DNA of 64,000 nt from Acidimicrobiaceae bacterium (GTDB lineage Bacteria; Actinomycetota; Acidimicrobiia; Acidimicrobiales; Acidimicrobiaceae): positions 21,735 to 85,734 of the forward strand of contig JABEUN010000079.1 of NCBI GenBank assembly GCA_013044385.1, given 5' to 3'. Shown in pieces: positions 27,375 to 36,429 of this stretch (positions within the stretch are counted from its first letter, which is position 1; each line of letters begins with the position of its first letter). Position numbers and translations under genes: made by a program. The notes under the pieces are model-generated. The model saw nothing but the letters and a program-made list of their open reading frames with translations. It was not told the origin of the DNA and did not search any database.

Positions 27375-28411
27375 GGCCAAACTCCAAATCTGTTCAGTCC
27401 GGAATCCTCCGGCAGTCCCAAGGCGACATTCGCCGCCTGCACGGCTTGTCCCGCGGCGCCCTTCAGCAGGTTGTCAAGTGCAGAGATCCCCAACACCCAG
27501 CCGGTCCGGCTGTCCAGGCATCCGTATACAAATGCTCGGTTGGAGCCGTATGTCATACGGGTGGAGGGGGCGATCTTGGTCGCCTCGACGAAGATGGATC
27601 CGGCGAATGCATCCGAATAGCAGGAAGCGACGAGTGCATCGGCTTCGTTCCGATCCATCTGCATCAGTAGGTCGGTTGCACGCATGTAGCAGGTCGCAAG
27701 TATCCCTCTCGTCATGGGGGCGAGGTGGGGCGTGAACAGGACTGTAGCACCGGTGTTCACCTCCATCTCCACGGTATGGCGATGGTTACGAAGACCGTAT
27801 GCCGAGAAGTTCTCCTGGACCGACGTATACGAGTACCGAAGGTCGGCCGACCTTCCTGCACCGGATACACCGGAGGCGGCGTCAACCACCACCGGATTCG
27901 AATCGACTAGTCCCGCCTCTAGCAAAGGCTTGATCGCAAGGGTCGCAGCGGTCACATAACAGCCTGGTGCGGATATGAAACGCGCACCCGAAAGCTCTTC
28001 CCTGTTGAACTCGACGAGGCCATAGACGGCCGAGGAGAGGAGCTCGGGCCGTTCGTGTTGGTGACCATACCACTGCTCATACAGCACCGGGTTTTTGATT
28101 CTGAAGTCTGCGCCAAGGTCAACTACCATAACGCCGAGTGCCAGGAGGCCCGGAACGTAACGCTGCGAGACGCCGTGCGGCAGCGCCAAGAAGACCAGTT
28201 CGATACCAAACGACTCAACCGTCGGTATGAGGTCCTCAGTAGCAAGCATCGCAAGGTCGATACCGAAGAGGCCCGGATGGGACTCTGAGATCGATGTGCC
28301 GGCAGATCGGTCTGCGAAGACGGCTACAAGCTCAAAGTCGGGATGGACCTCACAGATCCTGACCAACTCTGCACCAGCAAACCCTGAAGCCCCACAGACC
28401 GCTACCTTCAT
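27371..28411 (-). CDS. argC: N-acetyl-gamma-glutamyl-phosphate reductase
   Basis: NADPH-dependent reductase, 346 residues. The Rossmann start is VAVCGASGFAGAELVR, the catalytic Cys151 lies in SAPGCYVTAA, and HRHTVEME (about 220) is the conserved histidine segment. It is the first gene of the argCJBDFRGH unit. No ribosome site precedes the ATG, so its mRNA may be leaderless or poorly initiated. A putative ArgR operator lies 32-57 bases upstream. Confidence 0.95.
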   Translation of the reverse strand: MKVAVCGASGFAGAELVRICEVHPDFELVAVFADRSAGTSISESHPGLFGIDLAMLATEDLIPTVESFGIELVFLALPHGVSQRYVPGLLALGVMVVDLGADFRIKNPVLYEQWYGHQHERPELLSSAVYGLVEFNREELSGARFISAPGCYVTAATLAIKPLLEAGLVDSNPVVVDAASGVSGAGRSADLRYSYTSVQENFSAYGLRNHRHTVEMEVNTGATVLFTPHLAPMTRGILATCYMRATDLLMQMDRNEADALVASCYSDAFAGSIFVEATKIAPSTRMTYGSNRAFVYGCLDSRTGWVLGISALDNLLKGAAGQAVQAANVALGLPEDSGLNRFGVWP

Positions 28412-28442
28412 GCAGACAATATATCTCAGTCAATCTATATTT

Positions 28443-28470
28443 CTGCACATTAATGCAACATTATGCATAC
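28443..28470 (-). promoter_or_regulatory. Putative ArgR operator upstream of argC
   Basis: In the AT-rich 84-base gap between pheT and argC the tetramer TGCA recurs at 28444, 28454 and 28464, exactly one helical turn apart, within A/T-rich sequence. This fits the weakly palindromic, phased ARG boxes bound by ArgR hexamers. The base composition contrasts sharply with the neighbouring genes. An A/T-rich -10-like TATATT lies between it and the argC start. Confidence 0.6.
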
Positions 28471-28495
28471 ATTGGTTGGTCGGTAAGGAATCGCA

Positions 28496-30940
28496 TCAGG
28501 CCGACCTGAGCGTTGCACCGAACCGGTGGTTCAGATCCTCCGACACAATGCTGATCACCTGCTGAATCTCGGCGTCGGTCAGCGTCTTGCTCAGCGAGGA
28601 CAGTCGGACGGTGAAAGCGAGGGAACGAATACCGTCACCTAGAGCAGCCGAGCTGTAGCTGTCAAACAGCGTGACGGATTCGCACAGATCCCCGACAGAT
28701 GCCATTATCGCATCGGCAACGGTCTGTGCATCATACTGATAGTCCACCAGGAAAGCCATATCGACATCCGAACTCGGGAAGCTGGTAACCGGCGTAGCGG
28801 AGTCCGACTTCGGCTCCAGCGCGAAGATCTCATCCAGATCCAGCTCGAAGTAGCCAACCCTGTCCTTGACGTTTCCGGCGGTCAACACGGTCACGGTGTC
28901 TGGGTCGAGCTCACCTATGACTCCAACCAACCTCCCGCCGATGAAAACAGAATTGGAACGGGTTGGATGCAGCTTCGGCCAGGCCATCACAGACTCACCC
29001 ACAGAATGGTGATCCGGCGTATCAAACAAAGCCGGACCCACCCTTAGCAGTGCCACCAGCCGTCTGAGGGTATGGACCACCTCCAAAGAGGCATCCTCTG
29101 CATCTGTGGCCAGGAAACCGACCCTCTCGGACTCAAATGGCAGGCCCTCGTCGGTCACACCCGGTTCGAATACCTTTCCGAACTCGAACAGTCTCACTGG
29201 TGAGATCCTCCTTCCGGCATTGAACGAAAGAGCCCGGACGAGCCCAGGCAGGAGGCTACGTCTGAGCACAGACTCCTCTACCGCCAGTGGGTTGTCGAGT
29301 TCCACACCTTCCCCTGTGATTCCGAAGGGTGAGTGTTCGCCCGGCCCCACCATCGACGGCCCCCACGCCTCGAAGTAGCCCGCATCGCGCCCGAAGGCTC
29401 TGATGCTCCGGCGGCTTCGCTGCTCAGTTGTCAATCTGCCGACCTTTGGCGAGGTCAAATAACGTCTCTCGATGTTCGCATAACCGAAGTGACGGGCGAT
29501 CTCTTCGATGACGTCCTCTTCGATTGAGCAGTCCGGCCTGAAGCTGGGGACCGTCACAAGGAAGATCCCATCCCTCTCCTCCACCTTGAACCCGATAGGA
29601 CTAATCAGGTTGGAGATCTCCCCGGCCGAGAAGTCCCTTCCCAAGTAGAGGGCCAACCTGGCCGGCCTCACCAGTATCTCTGTCTCTGCATGGTTGTAAG
29701 GGGTGGCCTCATATACAGAATCCGGCTCAACACCCAACAGCTCGGCAAATCTCTGTAGCGCCAGCCGTGGAAGCTCGGGGTCCACTCCCCTCTCAAAACG
29801 CGCCGAGGCTTCGGAGCGTAGTTGCAGTCTCTTCGAAGAGCGGGCGATAGTCTTCGAGTCGAAGTGCGCAAGCTCAAGGAGAACCGAATCGGTGTCACTC
29901 GAGATCTCCGAAGATTCACCCCCCATGATGCCCGCCAACCCGACTGGACTGTCCGAGCCGTCAGTTATGACAACGTCGGTGACGGAGTCTCCTACGCCGA
30001 GAGTCCGTACCGTCCCGTCTAGGGTGACGAGGGCCTCTGCTACCCTCGCCCGCCTCACCGAGACGACCCCGCCATCGAGCCTGCTCCTGTCGTATGGGTG
30101 GGTCGGCTGCCCAAGTTCCAGCATCACGTAGTTGGATGCGTCCACGACAGGATTGATCGACCTCATGCCGCACAGCTCCAGCCTGGTGCCGACGAAGGAA
30201 GCCACCTTGCAACTGGACATATTGGAGAAGGTGGCGAGCAGGAAACGGTCGCAGATCGATGGATCCTCGATCACAGAGAGCTCAAGTGCCGCATCCTTAT
30301 GCAGATCCTGACCGTGTGGGCGGGCAGCCGGTGCACGGAATTCGAGGTCGAACCATGCAGCGAGGTCCCTGGCCACACCGATGACCGAGTTGGCGTCTGG
30401 TCGATTCGCCTCGATCGCAAGGTCGAAGAGGACGTCGGGCACAATGCCGAGCGCATCTGCCAACTTCTCTCCGGGCTTGAGGCTCTGGTCCAGCAGCATC
30501 AATCCGCCAGACTCAGCACCGAGCTTCAGCTCAGTTGGGGAACAGAGCATCCCGAAGGAGTCCGTCCCACGCATCTTTGCAGCCCTTATCTCGACACCGT
30601 TGGGGAGCTTCGCACCTATGGCCGCATAGGGGACGAAGTCGCCGACGCCGAAGTTGAAAGCACCGCAGACGACCTGAATCTCTCCCAGTGCGCCGACGTC
30701 GGCCAGAACTCTCCTGATCTTGTCGGCCTTGGGGATGGCGTCCACCTCCAAGACCTTGGCGACGTAGACGTCATCGAGGTCCCTGCCCACCCACTCGACG
30801 CCCTCCACCACAAGGCCGAGATTGTTCATGCCATCCACCAGCTTGGAGATGAGCTCTTCGGTGGGAGCACCGCTGGACAAAGAGGGGTCGGCCCGCTCGA
30901 AGTCGGCGAACTCGGACAGCCATGACAGTAAAACCTTCAT
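28496..30940 (-). CDS. pheT: Phenylalanyl-tRNA synthetase beta subunit
   Basis: The large subunit of the heterotetrameric PheRS, 814 residues from the ATG at 30940 (MKVLLSWLSEF), preceded by GAGG. Domain order is the N-terminal tRNA-binding (EMAP-like) domain to about 150, then B3/B4 editing (residues about 210-360, with MRSINPVVDASNYVMLELGQPTHPYD), B5, the catalytic-like core and the C-terminal anticodon-binding FDX-ACB domain ending SLSKTLTDAEIQQVI. The frame is open upstream to 31069, but that part is unlike the family. It lies 250 bases downstream of pheS. Confidence 0.96.
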   Translation of the reverse strand: MKVLLSWLSEFADFERADPSLSSGAPTEELISKLVDGMNNLGLVVEGVEWVGRDLDDVYVAKVLEVDAIPKADKIRRVLADVGALGEIQVVCGAFNFGVGDFVPYAAIGAKLPNGVEIRAAKMRGTDSFGMLCSPTELKLGAESGGLMLLDQSLKPGEKLADALGIVPDVLFDLAIEANRPDANSVIGVARDLAAWFDLEFRAPAARPHGQDLHKDAALELSVIEDPSICDRFLLATFSNMSSCKVASFVGTRLELCGMRSINPVVDASNYVMLELGQPTHPYDRSRLDGGVVSVRRARVAEALVTLDGTVRTLGVGDSVTDVVITDGSDSPVGLAGIMGGESSEISSDTDSVLLELAHFDSKTIARSSKRLQLRSEASARFERGVDPELPRLALQRFAELLGVEPDSVYEATPYNHAETEILVRPARLALYLGRDFSAGEISNLISPIGFKVEERDGIFLVTVPSFRPDCSIEEDVIEEIARHFGYANIERRYLTSPKVGRLTTEQRSRRSIRAFGRDAGYFEAWGPSMVGPGEHSPFGITGEGVELDNPLAVEESVLRRSLLPGLVRALSFNAGRRISPVRLFEFGKVFEPGVTDEGLPFESERVGFLATDAEDASLEVVHTLRRLVALLRVGPALFDTPDHHSVGESVMAWPKLHPTRSNSVFIGGRLVGVIGELDPDTVTVLTAGNVKDRVGYFELDLDEIFALEPKSDSATPVTSFPSSDVDMAFLVDYQYDAQTVADAIMASVGDLCESVTLFDSYSSAALGDGIRSLAFTVRLSSLSKTLTDAEIQQVISIVSEDLNHRFGATLRSA

Positions 30941-31189
30941 TGCGAACCTCGGGGTATCTTCTGGAAACGACCTGATCGCCGAGCTTGGGAGGACACCGGA
31001 GGATCCAGCCAACCGGAGAAGCCAGCTAGGTGCACTCCCTTGTCTCCCGAATCTCGGGCGTTGATGCAACTAATCGAGAGTAGCGGCCAGCTGCCCTACT
31101 CACCCAACTGGTCACCCGCCATCATCAGCAGCACTGCATCAGTGTGCGCCGATGACGACAGTCTCTTTGCGGATCCACCACTGGTGGCT

Positions 31190-32242
31190 TCAGAACTGAC
31201 TTAGGAACCTGATGTCGTTGTCGAGGTAGATCCGCGCGTCAGATACGGAATGGCGCATCTGTGCGCAGCGGTCGATTCCAAACCCAAAAGCGAACCCGCT
31301 CCACTCCTCGGGATCGACGCCAACCGCCTTGAAGACGTTCGGATGGACCATACCGCAGCCGCCGAGCTCGATCCAGCCGGTGCCTGAGCAGGTTCTGCAT
31401 CCGGTTCCCCCACAGATGGTGCAGGTAATCTCGAACTCCGCTGAGGGTTCGGTAAATGGAAAGAAGGCGGGCCTCAGCCGGGAGTTGATCTCAGGTCCAA
31501 AGTACGCCCTAGTAAAGGTCTCGATGGTCCCGGCGAGGTCACCAAATCCGATGCCCCTGTCCACGACCAGACCCTCGATCTGGTGGAAAGCGGGTGTATG
31601 TCTCGAGTCGGCGGTATCGCGTCTGTAGACCCGGCCCGGCATGACTGCGTATATCGGCGGCTCCTGAGCCTGCATCACCCTGATCTGTGTGGGTGATGTA
31701 TGGGTGCGGAGCACCACAGAGTCCTGTTCTCCGAACTTCAGAAAGAAGCTGTCCTGGGAGGCCCTGGCCGGGTGGTGTCTGGGAATGTTGAGGGCTTCGA
31801 AGTTGTTCCACTCGGTCTCGACCTCGGGTCCGTCTTCGACTGAGAAGCCCATTCCAACGAACACGTCCTCAAGTTCAGCCCTAGTCCTGCTGATCAGGTG
31901 GATACTTCCGAGGCTGTCGTGTCGGTCAACTAGGAACTCACTGAGGTCCCGACGCTCGCTCTGCAGACGGAGCATTCTCTCCTGCTCCCTGAGCGATGTC
32001 CTCACAGACTCGGCATTACTACTGATCTCGGACCTTATGGAGTTGAGCGCCTCTCCCACCGTCCGCTTGGCGTCGGCGTCGAGGTTTCGCAGCTCGGAAC
32101 TTATGTCTGCCAGCGAGCCACGCTTACCAATGAAGGATATCTCTATCTCCCTAACCTGATCCGATGAGGTTGCTGCAGCGAGCGCTATCGCTGCAGCCTC
32201 CGCGATCTCCTTCATAGAGGCCAAAAGATCCGGGGATTCCAT
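31190..32242 (-). CDS. pheS: Phenylalanyl-tRNA synthetase alpha subunit
   Basis: The catalytic subunit of PheRS, 350 residues from ATG 32242 (MESPDLLASMKEI), which follows GGAG by five bases; the frame continues upstream without similarity. The N-terminal coiled coil (to about 90) precedes the class II core: RTHTSPTQIRVM, the motif-2 region FHQIEGLVVDRGIGF, and the closing motif 3 GFAFGFGIDRCAQMRH. A cysteine-rich loop, CTICGGTGCRTCSGTG, lies at about 275-290; four-cysteine inserts occur in some bacterial PheS proteins. The downstream gap to pheT (30941-31189) holds no supported gene. Confidence 0.96.
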   Translation of the reverse strand: MESPDLLASMKEIAEAAAIALAAATSSDQVREIEISFIGKRGSLADISSELRNLDADAKRTVGEALNSIRSEISSNAESVRTSLREQERMLRLQSERRDLSEFLVDRHDSLGSIHLISRTRAELEDVFVGMGFSVEDGPEVETEWNNFEALNIPRHHPARASQDSFFLKFGEQDSVVLRTHTSPTQIRVMQAQEPPIYAVMPGRVYRRDTADSRHTPAFHQIEGLVVDRGIGFGDLAGTIETFTRAYFGPEINSRLRPAFFPFTEPSAEFEITCTICGGTGCRTCSGTGWIELGGCGMVHPNVFKAVGVDPEEWSGFAFGFGIDRCAQMRHSVSDARIYLDNDIRFLSQF

Positions 32243-32458
32243 TTCAACTCCAAAGCGTACAGCGAGCCATTCAAAATTACCCGACTGCCGCTGGCAGGGG
32301 TGAATCCACCCTAGGCGAAGATGCGAGATTGGTCGATCGAAGCCGTTGGGTCGCGACCAGCTGGACCGGTTTCCGACCCTTACCCACTTGGCCCTGATTT
32401 CCCTGAAACCCACCCCTAGACTCGCTTTCCTTGGTCAGATAGACTCGCAAACACTGAT

Positions 32459-32483
32459 AACTCTTTAGATTTGCCAAAGAGTT
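32459..32483. repeat. Inverted repeat between pheS and the aminotransferase gene
   Basis: AACTCTTT and AAAGAGTT form a perfect eight-base inverted repeat with a nine-base loop, about 50 bases before the aminotransferase start and inside the divergent promoter region. It could be an operator for either gene. Confidence 0.35.
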
Positions 32484-32534
32484 TCGGATTCAGTACCAAT
32501 GCGGTTTCGTACCGCACCAAAATCAGGGGGAAAC

Positions 32535-33878
32535 GTGGTCGACAGGGGAAAGCTCTCAGCTGCCTTCATGGGTGAAGTCGAGAAGTTCAAAGAGATGCAC
32601 CCGAATTCGGCGAGACACTTCGAGGAGTCGAAGAAGTCCCTACTAAGCGGGGTGCCGATGGCCTGGATGAACCGGTGGCCCGGTCCCCACCCCATCTTCG
32701 CGGAGTCCGCCTCCGGTGCTACCGTCACCGACGTGGACGGCCACCAGTACATAGACTTCGCCCTCGGCGACACCGGAGCTATGGTGGGCCACACTCCGGT
32801 CTACCTCTCTGAGCTGATCCAGCGACAGGTGAAAACTGCGATCACCACCATGTTGCCCTCCTCTGATGCCGTTTGGGTCGCATCGGAACTCACGAGGCGC
32901 TTCTCACTGCCCAAATGGCAGTTCGCCATGACTGCCACAGACGCCAACCGGTTCGCACTCCGGCTGGCACGACACGTGACCGGCAGGTCCCGGATCCTCG
33001 TATTCGACTGGTGCTACCACGGAACCGTGGACGAGACACTCGTGACACTCGATGCTGACGGCAAGGTAGTCCCACGAGAAGGCAACCTCGGACCGGGATT
33101 CAAGGTGGAGGAGTCGACTCGAGTCGTCCAGTTCAACGACCTGGAGGCACTCGAGCGTGAACTAGCCCACGGCGATGTGGCAGCAGTACTGGCTGAACCC
33201 GCCCTTACCAACATTGGTATCGTCCTACCCGAAGCCGGGTTCCACGATGGGTTGAGGCGACTTACCAAGAAGTACGGGACACTGTTGATCATCGATGAGA
33301 CACACACGATCTGTGTCGGACCCGGAGGTTACACCGCAGCTCACGGCCTGGAGCCAGACATGCTGACCATCGGTAAGCCGATAGGCGGCGGATTCCCCGC
33401 TGCTGCGTTCGGTGTGTCGGCGGAACTAGAGGAGCGTCTCCGCCCGACCCTAGAAGACGAGTCGATAGACGTTAGTGGCATCGGTGGAACTCTCACAGGC
33501 AACGCCTTAGCCGTCGCGGCCATGAAGGTGACACTTTCGAATTCATTGCTGGAGTCCGACTTCGCCGTCTCGGGACCCCTTGCGAAGAGTTGGGCCGAGG
33601 GTGTCCAGACGACGATCGACCGTCACGACCTACCCTGGTCGGTCCAGAACCTCGGCTCCCGATCGGAGTACTGGTTCTGCCCAGCACCGAGTAACGGCGC
33701 ACAAGCCGCAGCTGCGGTGGATTTGGAACTCGACCGCTACTTCCACCTCTTTGCACTCAACAGGGGCATCCTGCTGACCCCGTTCCACAACATGGCACTC
33801 TTCTCCCCCAAACACACGCCTAAAGATGTCCAGGCACACACCGGGGTCTTTTCTGAGACAGTGGAATCGATACTGTGA
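32535..33878 (+). CDS. Class III aminotransferase (glutamate-1-semialdehyde aminomutase-like)
   Basis: A PLP enzyme of 447 residues. It has ATDANRFALRLARHVTGR (cofactor phosphate region, about 138-155), the aspartate of LLIIDETHTI (about 250) and the PLP lysine in LTIGKPIGGGFPAAAFG (about 275). The closest subfamily by pattern is the glutamate-1-semialdehyde aminomutase-like aminotransferases, but the usual STGTEA-type motif is altered (MTATDAN), so it is probably not HemL. GTG 32535 is chosen from the AGGGGG site four to five bases upstream. Its stop overlaps the SDR start by four bases, so the two are translated together. The substrate is unknown. Confidence 0.8.
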   Translation: MVDRGKLSAAFMGEVEKFKEMHPNSARHFEESKKSLLSGVPMAWMNRWPGPHPIFAESASGATVTDVDGHQYIDFALGDTGAMVGHTPVYLSELIQRQVKTAITTMLPSSDAVWVASELTRRFSLPKWQFAMTATDANRFALRLARHVTGRSRILVFDWCYHGTVDETLVTLDADGKVVPREGNLGPGFKVEESTRVVQFNDLEALERELAHGDVAAVLAEPALTNIGIVLPEAGFHDGLRRLTKKYGTLLIIDETHTICVGPGGYTAAHGLEPDMLTIGKPIGGGFPAAAFGVSAELEERLRPTLEDESIDVSGIGGTLTGNALAVAAMKVTLSNSLLESDFAVSGPLAKSWAEGVQTTIDRHDLPWSVQNLGSRSEYWFCPAPSNGAQAAAAVDLELDRYFHLFALNRGILLTPFHNMALFSPKHTPKDVQAHTGVFSETVESIL

Positions 33879-34678
33879 CAGGACAGCAGTCTGACCCAGC
33901 TATCGAACCCTACGGCCTGGGCAGACTTGATAACAGGGTTGCACTCATCACAGGAGCGGGATCAGGCACCGGAATAGGATTCGCCACTGCGAGACTGCTC
34001 GGTGAGTTGGGCGCGAAAGTGGTCATCACATCCACAACCAGTCGGATCCAGCAGAGAGCTGAGGAGCTCAAATCGTTGGGGATCGATGCACTCGGCTTGG
34101 AGGCCGACCTGACCGATCCCATGGAAGTCTCCAAGGTCGTTTCCCATACCGGCCGTATCGACATCCTGATAAACAATGCCGGCATGGGATCCCAGCTGAC
34201 GGGCGAAGACACCATCGCCAATCTAGAGGACCTCGTGCTAGAGGATTGGCGCAGGGGGATCGCACGAAACCTGGAGACCTCGATCCTCGTCACAGCGGCA
34301 GTCATAGGCCCTATGAAACAGAGTGGCTGGGGAAGGATCGTCTTTGTCTCGTCGACCACTGGACCACTTATGGCTATGCCGGGGCAGGCAATCTACGGCT
34401 CGGCCAAAGCGGCCATGGTCGGCCTGATGCGGTCCGTCGCGCTCGAAGCAGCTCCCTTCGGGGTAACAGTGAATGCGGTACTGCCTGGATGGATCCAGAC
34501 CGGATCAGCAACAGAACGGGAGAATGAGGCAGGTAGGCGATCTCCGGTCGGTAGGTCGGGAACCGCACTGGAGGTGGCTACCCAGATAGCAGTGCTGTGT
34601 CTGGCCGGGCTGTCGTATACTACCGGGTCAGTCGTGGTAGTCGACGGAGCCAACTCGATACTTGAGGAACGGGCCTGA
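33875..34678 (+). CDS. Short-chain dehydrogenase/reductase
   Basis: A classical SDR of 267 residues. The cofactor motif is TGAGSGTGIGFA (about 26-37), with INNAGMGS at about 97. The catalytic Ser lies in VFVSSTTG (about 155) and the Tyr and Lys in AIYGSAKAA (about 168-176). The start GTG overlaps the aminotransferase stop (GTGA). An aminotransferase coupled to a reductase suggests sequential processing of a keto or amino compound. The substrate is unknown. Confidence 0.85.
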   Translation: MTGQQSDPAIEPYGLGRLDNRVALITGAGSGTGIGFATARLLGELGAKVVITSTTSRIQQRAEELKSLGIDALGLEADLTDPMEVSKVVSHTGRIDILINNAGMGSQLTGEDTIANLEDLVLEDWRRGIARNLETSILVTAAVIGPMKQSGWGRIVFVSSTTGPLMAMPGQAIYGSAKAAMVGLMRSVALEAAPFGVTVNAVLPGWIQTGSATERENEAGRRSPVGRSGTALEVATQIAVLCLAGLSYTTGSVVVVDGANSILEERA

Positions 34679-34683
34679 CGACA

Positions 34684-34698
34684 GACCAGCCTGAGGCT
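34684..34698 (+). terminator. Hairpin after the SDR gene
   Basis: CCAGCC and GGCTGG pair perfectly around a three-base loop, five bases past the stop; a second GGGGC/GCCCC pairing follows. There is no T run, so it is at best a weak terminator. Confidence 0.3.
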
Positions 34699-34986
34699 GG
34701 GGCAAGCGACAGCCCCACCGAACCCTTCTGAATCCAACGGAAACCAGATACAGATCTGATCGACCGCGGACTTTTGCATCTCAAAGCTGGAGTACCCACG
34801 GCACTCACGAGGCCAGCCGAATAGTGACGGTGGCGATGAGAGGGCAACTTGCTCGCAGAGACGACCCCTATATCGGATCAGTAACCCCTGCTCATGTGAC
34901 CGGAGCGACTCGACGAGGTCGCCTACTCGACGATGCTCCCGGGGACCCAGCAGGGGTGATCCTGATGAACCGATTTTGGGAGGTGG

Positions 34987-35232
34987 TTAGCAGAGGAGAA
35001 TCTGTGCGACCTCTTCCAGACGAACGATCCCATAGCTGCCGCAACCCTCCTCGACAAGACAACCGTCGGCTGTCTTGCAGATGATCGCAGTCTTGGGCAG
35101 GACGATCTCGGGCCGGAGTACCGAAATTGTCAGCCGCCACCTCACCGCCACTTCGAACGGCCCAACCGAGGGTCGGAATCTGTTCTTAAAGAAGGTGAAG
35201 CGGCCAGCCAAAGATTCCACGAGTTCGATCAC
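34987..35232 (-). CDS. Possible hypothetical protein in a long intergenic region
   Basis: An 81-codon frame beginning at GTG 35232 (MIELVESLAGRFTFF) and ending LEEVAQILLC, with alternating hydrophobic strands that look protein-like. No ribosome site precedes it and I recognise no family. The surrounding region, 34700-35386, otherwise holds nothing I can support; a plus-strand 86-codon frame at 34824 has unlikely composition. Confidence 0.25.
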   Translation of the reverse strand: MIELVESLAGRFTFFKNRFRPSVGPFEVAVRWRLTISVLRPEIVLPKTAIICKTADGCLVEEGCGSYGIVRLEEVAQILLC

Positions 35233-35386
35233 TAAAAGCTAAGGACATGCTCTACAGCGGAGGTTTCAACTGGTCTTGCGAACCTTGCCCTCTGCGGATC
35301 ATAAAGCGTCGTACCCTACTTTGACGCGGAGTACCGGCTTGGGACTTCGGATTTAGGTAGGCAAATTACTCAGTTGTAGCCACCAG

Positions 35387-35467
35387 CCAGTGGTGAGTTT
35401 TGGGGGGGGTCACAGGGGTTCTGCCAGAATGGGATTAGAAATAACTCATCACTGGAGGGCCCCTGTG
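35387..35467 (+). repeat. Interleaved inverted repeats (pseudoknot-like) before a transposase-like remnant
   Basis: Two inverted repeats interlock. CCAGTGGTGAGTT (35387-35399) pairs with AACTCATCACTGG (35443-35455), one mismatch over 13 bases. CACAGGGG (35411-35418) pairs with CCCCTGTG (35460-35467), perfect over eight bases. As RNA the two stems could not nest and would form a pseudoknot. The second stem covers the GTG start of the ORF at 35465. Confidence 0.55.
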
Positions 35468-35626
35468 GAACAAAATCCCATCCGCATTGCAGAGATCTTG
35501 CTCGGTCTAAAGGATGTCAATTTACTTGGGATTGAAGATCTGATCGAGGATGGGGTTGACACTTCGCTCAGCCCACCGCCGCTCAGCGACGAACCGAAAC
35601 TTACTGTCCGAATCTCCACCCTCTAA
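35465..35626 (+). pseudogene. Possible N-terminal remnant of an ISL3-type transposase
   Basis: A 53-codon frame from GTG 35465, six bases after GGAGG. The sequence PIRIAEILLGLKDVNLLGIED resembles the opening of ISL3-family transposases, which start with an LLGL-x-x-V-x-V-x-G-V-E segment before a zinc ribbon. No zinc ribbon or catalytic region follows; the frame stops soon after KLTVRIST. A further short frame (DDPAFRAHIEIVDPTGLMPP) lies just downstream. I read this as a heavily deleted insertion sequence; a small independent gene is the alternative. Confidence 0.35.
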
Positions 35627-35804
35627 TCTGGACAGGACTCTCGCCCCTGGGATGATCCAGCTTTTAGGGCACATATAGAAATCGTCGACCCTACTGGACT
35701 TATGCCTCCATGAGCACACGATTAGCCCTCGAAAACTCCCTTCACCTAGGGGCGGGAGTATTCAGTCCACCAAAGATTCAAGTACTCACGCAGACGATTG
35801 CACT

Positions 35805-35818
35805 TATATTGCAATATA
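35805..35818. promoter_or_regulatory. Palindromic operator/promoter of the XRE-cupin regulator
   Basis: TATATTGCAATATA is a perfect 14-base palindrome ending eight bases before the ATG at 35827, flanked by direct TGCACT copies. Overlapping it, TATACT (35815-35820) is a near-perfect -10 placed for a leaderless transcript starting at the ATG. Binding of the regulator here would block its own promoter; this is inference. Confidence 0.55.
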
Positions 35819-35826
35819 CTGCACTC

Positions 35827-36429
35827 ATGGATAACGACGTATACCCACTGGCGACGGCTATCGGGATTCGAATAAAGCAGGAACGACAACTACAAGGCAG
35901 GACGCTAGATCAGTTGGCCGAATTGGCAGGCGTGAGTCGACGCACAATCGCCAGCGTCGAACAAGGTAACACCAATCCGAGTGTGGGCATTCTTCTAAAG
36001 ATCAGTGATGCGCTCGGAATTGGCCTACCATCTTTAGTTGAACCGCCACGGCCTCCGTTCGTAAGGGTGGTACGGAATGGAAAAGGCGCAGCACTCTGGA
36101 GCGGCAAAGCAGGTGGGTCCGGCGTTCTTATAGCAGGCACAGAACCTCCAGATGTCGTTGAATTATGGGATTGGCACCTCGGCCCACATGACAGCTACGA
36201 AAGTGAGGCTCACTCGTCTGGCACCCGTGAGCTCCTCCACGTACTGCAGGGTACCGTAACAATTGAAGTCGCGGACCAAGCTTATGCGTTGGAGGTTGGA
36301 GATGCCGTGTCTTTTCATGGCGATGTAGCCCACACCTACACGAATCCGAGCAGAACTTCTGCGCACTTCTCCTTAGCTGTCTTCCAACCACGTGTTGGAA
36401 CTTCTACACGGAGCGACAATGATGCCTAA
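35827..36429 (+). CDS. XRE-family regulator with C-terminal cupin domain
   Basis: A 200-residue regulator. The N-terminal helix-turn-helix (IRIKQERQLQGRTLDQLAEL, AGVSRRTIASVEQGNTNPS, about 12-52) is followed by a cupin barrel (VELWDWHLGPHDSYESEAHSSG, TRELLHVLQGTV, VGDAVSFHGDVAHTYTNP, about 110-185). Such proteins sense a small ligand or metal in the cupin. The start is ATG 35827 (MDNDVYPLATAIG) beside the palindrome; the frame is open to 35710 but has no support there. The 3' end overlaps the next gene by 11 bases. It probably controls the following three genes. Confidence 0.88.
   Translation: MDNDVYPLATAIGIRIKQERQLQGRTLDQLAELAGVSRRTIASVEQGNTNPSVGILLKISDALGIGLPSLVEPPRPPFVRVVRNGKGAALWSGKAGGSGVLIAGTEPPDVVELWDWHLGPHDSYESEAHSSGTRELLHVLQGTVTIEVADQAYALEVGDAVSFHGDVAHTYTNPSRTSAHFSLAVFQPRVGTSTRSDNDA

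Noticed and set aside
26575..27735. 386-codon plus-strand frame across argJ and argC
   Set aside because: Antisense to two clearly conserved enzymes; low-complexity translation.
30098..30925. 275-codon plus-strand frame inside pheT
   Set aside because: Antisense shadow of the well-conserved pheT coding sequence.
31150..31189. T-box-like GGTGG-x-x-CCGC sequence just after pheS
   Set aside because: One mismatch to the core, lies after the pheS stop rather than in a leader, and is explained by a local palindrome; no specifier stem was found.
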